Assembly (NCBI GenBank): GCA_963978905.1
Contig: OZ022261.1
Span: 11,719,992-11,783,991, forward strand
Length of the DNA: 64,000 nt
DNA from: Trichostrongylus colubriformis
Taxonomy: Eukaryota; Nematoda; Chromadorea; Rhabditida; Trichostrongylidae
Direction: 5' to 3'
Positions within the stretch are counted from its first letter, which is position 1, and each line of letters begins with the position of its first letter. Position numbers and translations under genes: made by a program. The notes under the pieces are model-generated. The model searched no databases. It was not told the origin of the DNA and was given only the letters and a program-made list of their open reading frames with translations. This document shows positions 60,661-64,000 of this stretch, piece by piece.

Positions 60661-63600
60661 GAGCACTGAGCAAATATAGAAAAAAGCAATTCCGAATCAA
60701 TCCACGCACTCTCATGTTATTACGCGCGCAGTAGTGTGCGCTAGCCCCACTGGTAATGTATAAATAAGAAGTTAAGTTGTCGGTCACTCATGCAAGACGC
60801 GGGTAAAGAAGTTCACTGGCATTTCCAAATCTATTTTCTGTAATGAGGGTTGACAAGTACTATGCAAAGGCTTAGCAGGTCGAACTAACCAAAGTCTGGT
60901 AGGCTAGCCAGCTTTTGAGTTATGGTCGAGGTGGCGGTGACGGTTGCCATATGCTAGCCCGTCCGTCGGATTCTAGATTTGACCTCAGACTGGCCGTGCA
61001 TGACGTCTTTTGTGGTTCATCCGTGCTATCACTAAACTTGTCCGGTCCTTCCTTTCGAAAATTCAGATTTTAGGTTCCTTATCGATCATCAGTGAGGCAG
61101 ATTCCATAAGCTTTCTTTTTTAGTTCTAATATACACTGAATCACTCACAACTCCTATTGCAGACGTATTGAACCACACCTCGCCGTTATCAGAGTAGTTG
61201 ACTAGTTCCTGACCGTAGATGGATGCTTCTCAGGTAACAAGATTGCGGCGCAACGGTCACTCTTTGGATCGAGTAGACAACAAACGCACGATGGCAACCA
61301 CGTAGTCTGCATCCCTGCCGCCCGCTCCTCCTTACGCTGACATCTTTCCCACTTATCTTGTGTGGTTGTGTTGCCCAGTGCCGTCATGATTTCTAGCAAT
61401 AGCGGATGTAAAAGATGTATAAGAGAAACCAAATTCAAACGTTCAAAATGGTGTTTCCTGAGTTTTCTGTTCTCTAACCGGCCATCTATGACCTTAATTG
61501 TTAAAGGTGATAACGCATCCAAGATTATCGCGTAACATGTCTTTGAACAAGAAAAGTTTGGAGGAGCGCTTTTCAGAAGTATTTGGCTCGCGGAATGAAC
61601 TGCACAAAAAGTTATGTGAAATCGCATAACGTGGGAGAGACGTCACTCAGCTACATAGCTTCGGTAATAGAAAACATCATGTTCACACTTGTTGACCGAG
61701 ATCCGTGGAATTGAATACCACGAAAAGTTCATCGAAAGAGTATCGATTACAGTGCTTTCATTTACCATTCGGCTCTTTGCTACTCAACTTCTAATGGTTT
61801 GAAAGCGTTTAGCTTCAGTCTCATGTAAGTGGTATTGATAGATACACGGTAAAACATTGGCTTTCCTATCCCAAACTTCTAGTCTAGGTCCAAGTGACAC
61901 TTCAAAATGAAGTACAGTAGCGGTCAAAAAACAGATGCGGTTTTGGATTGCGAGTATAACTTCAGTCAGCGCATACATATCTCATTCATTTTTTTGTGTT
62001 TTGAAGGCAACTGTTACTCAATGACTAAGTCTCACAGCTGAGTAGGTACGGCGAGGGTAAGAGTTTTTCTTTTTGAAAACTCTGAATATGACCAACTCCA
62101 AGCCTCACTTCTGTAAAGCTGCCATCACTCCAAATGATGTATGAAGTATTTTTATCACTCCAGACACTTGCTGCACACCGGCTCGTTTCGTTGAGTTTCG
62201 TTGAGTTACAACCTTTTTACGGCTCATTGAATTTTTTTGAAAGGTTCAATGATTTTCAGATCTTTCAAATGCGTTGATTTTTCAATTGACTAAGTAACTG
62301 AACTAATTAACTGATTTAACTAAAAACTCTGAAAATTACCGAACCTTTCAAAGAATTCTGTCAACCAGAAAAAGCTTTTTAACCCAACGAAACAAGCAGG
62401 TATTTATAAAGTAAAACGAAGTAAAGCTAGGACTTCGTTACACGTCATTTGAAATCATGACAGCTTCACAGCACTATGGCACGGAGTTGGTCTTCTTTAC
62501 AGTTTTCACTTAGATAAATTCTCAACCTCCACCCTGCACTTACTCAGCTAGTTCCGAGCTTCTCTGTTCCCATGAGTAACATTTGCCCTCAAAACATAAA
62601 AAAATTGAATGAGATATGTAAACGTCGACCAAAGTTATGGGCAAAGTCCAAATTCGCACATATTGACGCTACTGTATATACCAGTAAAATGTCTTGGGAA
62701 GTCAAATATTTACATTTTCCATATCCGGTTGCTAGTAAAAACCTTAACAGGTTCTTGAAATTTACTCGCTTCATAGATCTACTCCTAGGCATTTCTGATC
62801 GCTTGTTTCTTCTTTTATTACATCTATAAACTTGCTCTTCATGGTCAAATTACCCACAATCGCCTTCGTGAAACAATCGTCTCCGTGATTAACGTACCAC
62901 TGACTATGGGCATGTGGTGTGTACCCTTACGGCAGGATTTCGCACGACGACGAGCGGCGTGCGACGCAGTGTGTGCGAGCTATGCGCGTCGCGGTAGTTG
63001 GGTCTTAGAATTTTATGGAGGGATTTCCCATTGTGCGGTCCGATAGTATGTGAAAAAGGCGATAAGAGCACATATCGCTGAGTGTCCCCTTCCACTGGAA
63101 TCAGTTACAAAAAGAGAGCTTTATTTTCTTTTTTTTTCAGAGTTAATGAAAACGATGGTGGTTAGTCAAGGGAATTTTAGGAATATGGGCAACTGAGGAT
63201 GCCAAACTTGGTCCCTCCAAAAAGTTGAAGCCGAATGTACACCTACAAAGAAGGAATGCCCGTAAATTGGATCGAGTTGAATGAATTGTACGCCCAGTTC
63301 TCCGAGAGCTTCTACGATCATGAAGGAACACTAACTAGAGAAAGGTTTCATCTTCCCATAGGACTTCAAACCCAAGTGGATCTATAAGGTCTCGAATGCT
63401 GATGCTCGAAAAACCAAAATTGCAGAATGCCGTTAAGAAGTGAGTCAAGAGGGGTTAGGGTTTGTGTGGGATGACTCATCGGCAAGGCACTTTGTCGTCA
63501 AGGGGGTTAACCCTGCACGCAGCATCAGTCGAAACAGCCCATTGGTGGCGATCCCGTTTTACAGGCGGTGAGTAGCCGGTTTATTCCCAGCCAATGCTGA

Positions 63601-64000
63601 AGTTTTTGTACGTGTGTTTTATCCTTGTAAGTGCATCTACTACAATTTTGATGTTTCTGTGCATTGGCGCCTGATCAGAACCACTTAAACCAGTAACTTT
63701 TATTCGAAACTGACAAGCTCTAGGCGTAAAATTTTAATATCCTCACTAAAAAGGAAAAATCTGCTTCAAACTGCCACTATCAACATCTAACTCACATCGA
63801 CAACACACAAGCATCTTCAGAGATCTTTTTTTTGTTTCGAGCGTATCAGGCTACCTTTCTCTACCATTCGGCGCATTGGTAAATTAGCACGCTTGGGTGT
63901 TGGCGCCAGAGGTGTATGTCGTTAGAACAGGGAAATCGTGCGGCCGCGCGCGACGCGCGGCAATCGCGCACGAGTTGTCCAGTTCCGATTGGAGCAGCGC
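60661..64000. other. Gene-poor right end
   Basis: No gene is recognised. The 141-codon minus frame at 61202-61627 and the 85-codon plus frame at 62572-62829 resemble nothing I know. A TACAGTAGCGGTCAAAAAA motif at 61913 resembles the end of the MITE at 37452. 62950-63050 has a CG-rich block followed by GGATTTCCCATTGTGCGGTC, loosely like the right side of the hAT-like MITE at 22826. Confidence 0.4.
62050..62505. mobile_element. Imperfect foldback element, about 455 bp
   Basis: GACCAACTCC at about 62088 is mirrored by GGAGTTGGTC at about 62485. CTGTAAAGCTGCCAT pairs with ATGACAGCTTCACAG, GGCTCGTTTCGTTGAGTT pairs with AACCCAACGAAACAAGC, and GAAAGGTTCAATGATTTTCA pairs with TGAAAATTACCGAACCTTTC. 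The centre is near 62290. The arms are more diverged than those of the 20745 and 53519 foldbacks. There is no coding capacity. Confidence 0.65.

Noticed and set aside
61202..61627. 141-codon minus-strand frame
   Set aside because: No domain, no flanking exons, and a length not rare by chance in 64 kb. Left uncalled.

Overview
The window is nuclear DNA of an animal, most probably a nematode. A long multi-exon gene has short introns that almost all start with GT and end with TTTCAG, TTTTAG or similar. The mobile elements (mariner/Tc1 relatives, BEL/Pao, hairpin MITEs) are of invertebrate type. A parasitic clade V (strongylid or hookworm-like) species is my best guess from gene and repeat style. 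This is inference, since nothing in the window fixes the species. There are no bacterial operons, ribosome-binding sites or CRISPR arrays.

Layout. 0-23.9 kb is gene-poor and repeat-rich. It holds a ~0.7 kb Tc1-like repeat copy (1.08-1.81), a mariner-end foldback (5.99-6.56), one unrecognised open exon-like stretch (10.9-11.7), two copies of a ~1.2 kb inverted-repeat transposon (12.2-13.5 and 14.6-15.8), a decayed mariner (18.17-19.03), a Harbinger-like MITE with an amplified 55-bp core (19.6-19.9), a 1.29 kb mariner-ended foldback (20.75-22.03) and a hAT-like MITE with an 8-bp target duplication (22.83-23.13). 23.9-29.5 kb, minus strand, is a kinesin-7/CENP-E-like gene that looks broken (stop codon, frameshift, altered P-loop). 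A BEL/Pao gag fragment (27.3-28.5) sits in its large second intron. 32.5-50.7 kb, minus strand, is the main gene: a nematode homologue of RSF1, the histone-binding subunit of the ISWI remodelling factor RSF. I could phase 32 exons from start to stop, giving a 1262-residue model. Its introns carry a Tc1-like repeat with a second MITE nested inside it, a further copy of the same repeat, and a possible SINE. 50.7-64 kb is again gene-poor, with a near-perfect 436-bp palindrome (53.52-53.95), a 722-bp (TCTG)n array embedded in a repeated element (57.38-58.62), a diverged ~200-bp tandem repeat (59.3-59.9) and a foldback (62.05-62.51).

How the parts relate. Both protein-coding loci are on the minus strand. 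RSF1 is expected in the nucleus on nucleosomes, and CENP-E-type kinesins act at kinetochores, but nothing here shows that the two are co-regulated. The intact RSF1 frame, 32 exons without an indel, argues that the lesions in the kinesin, gag and mariner reflect real decay rather than poor sequence. The points most worth follow-up are the PHD-finger exon of RSF1 that can either splice on or run into a stop, the kinesin decay, the (TCTG)n element that resembles Helentron-derived elements, and the long perfect inverted repeats that could yield double-stranded RNA.
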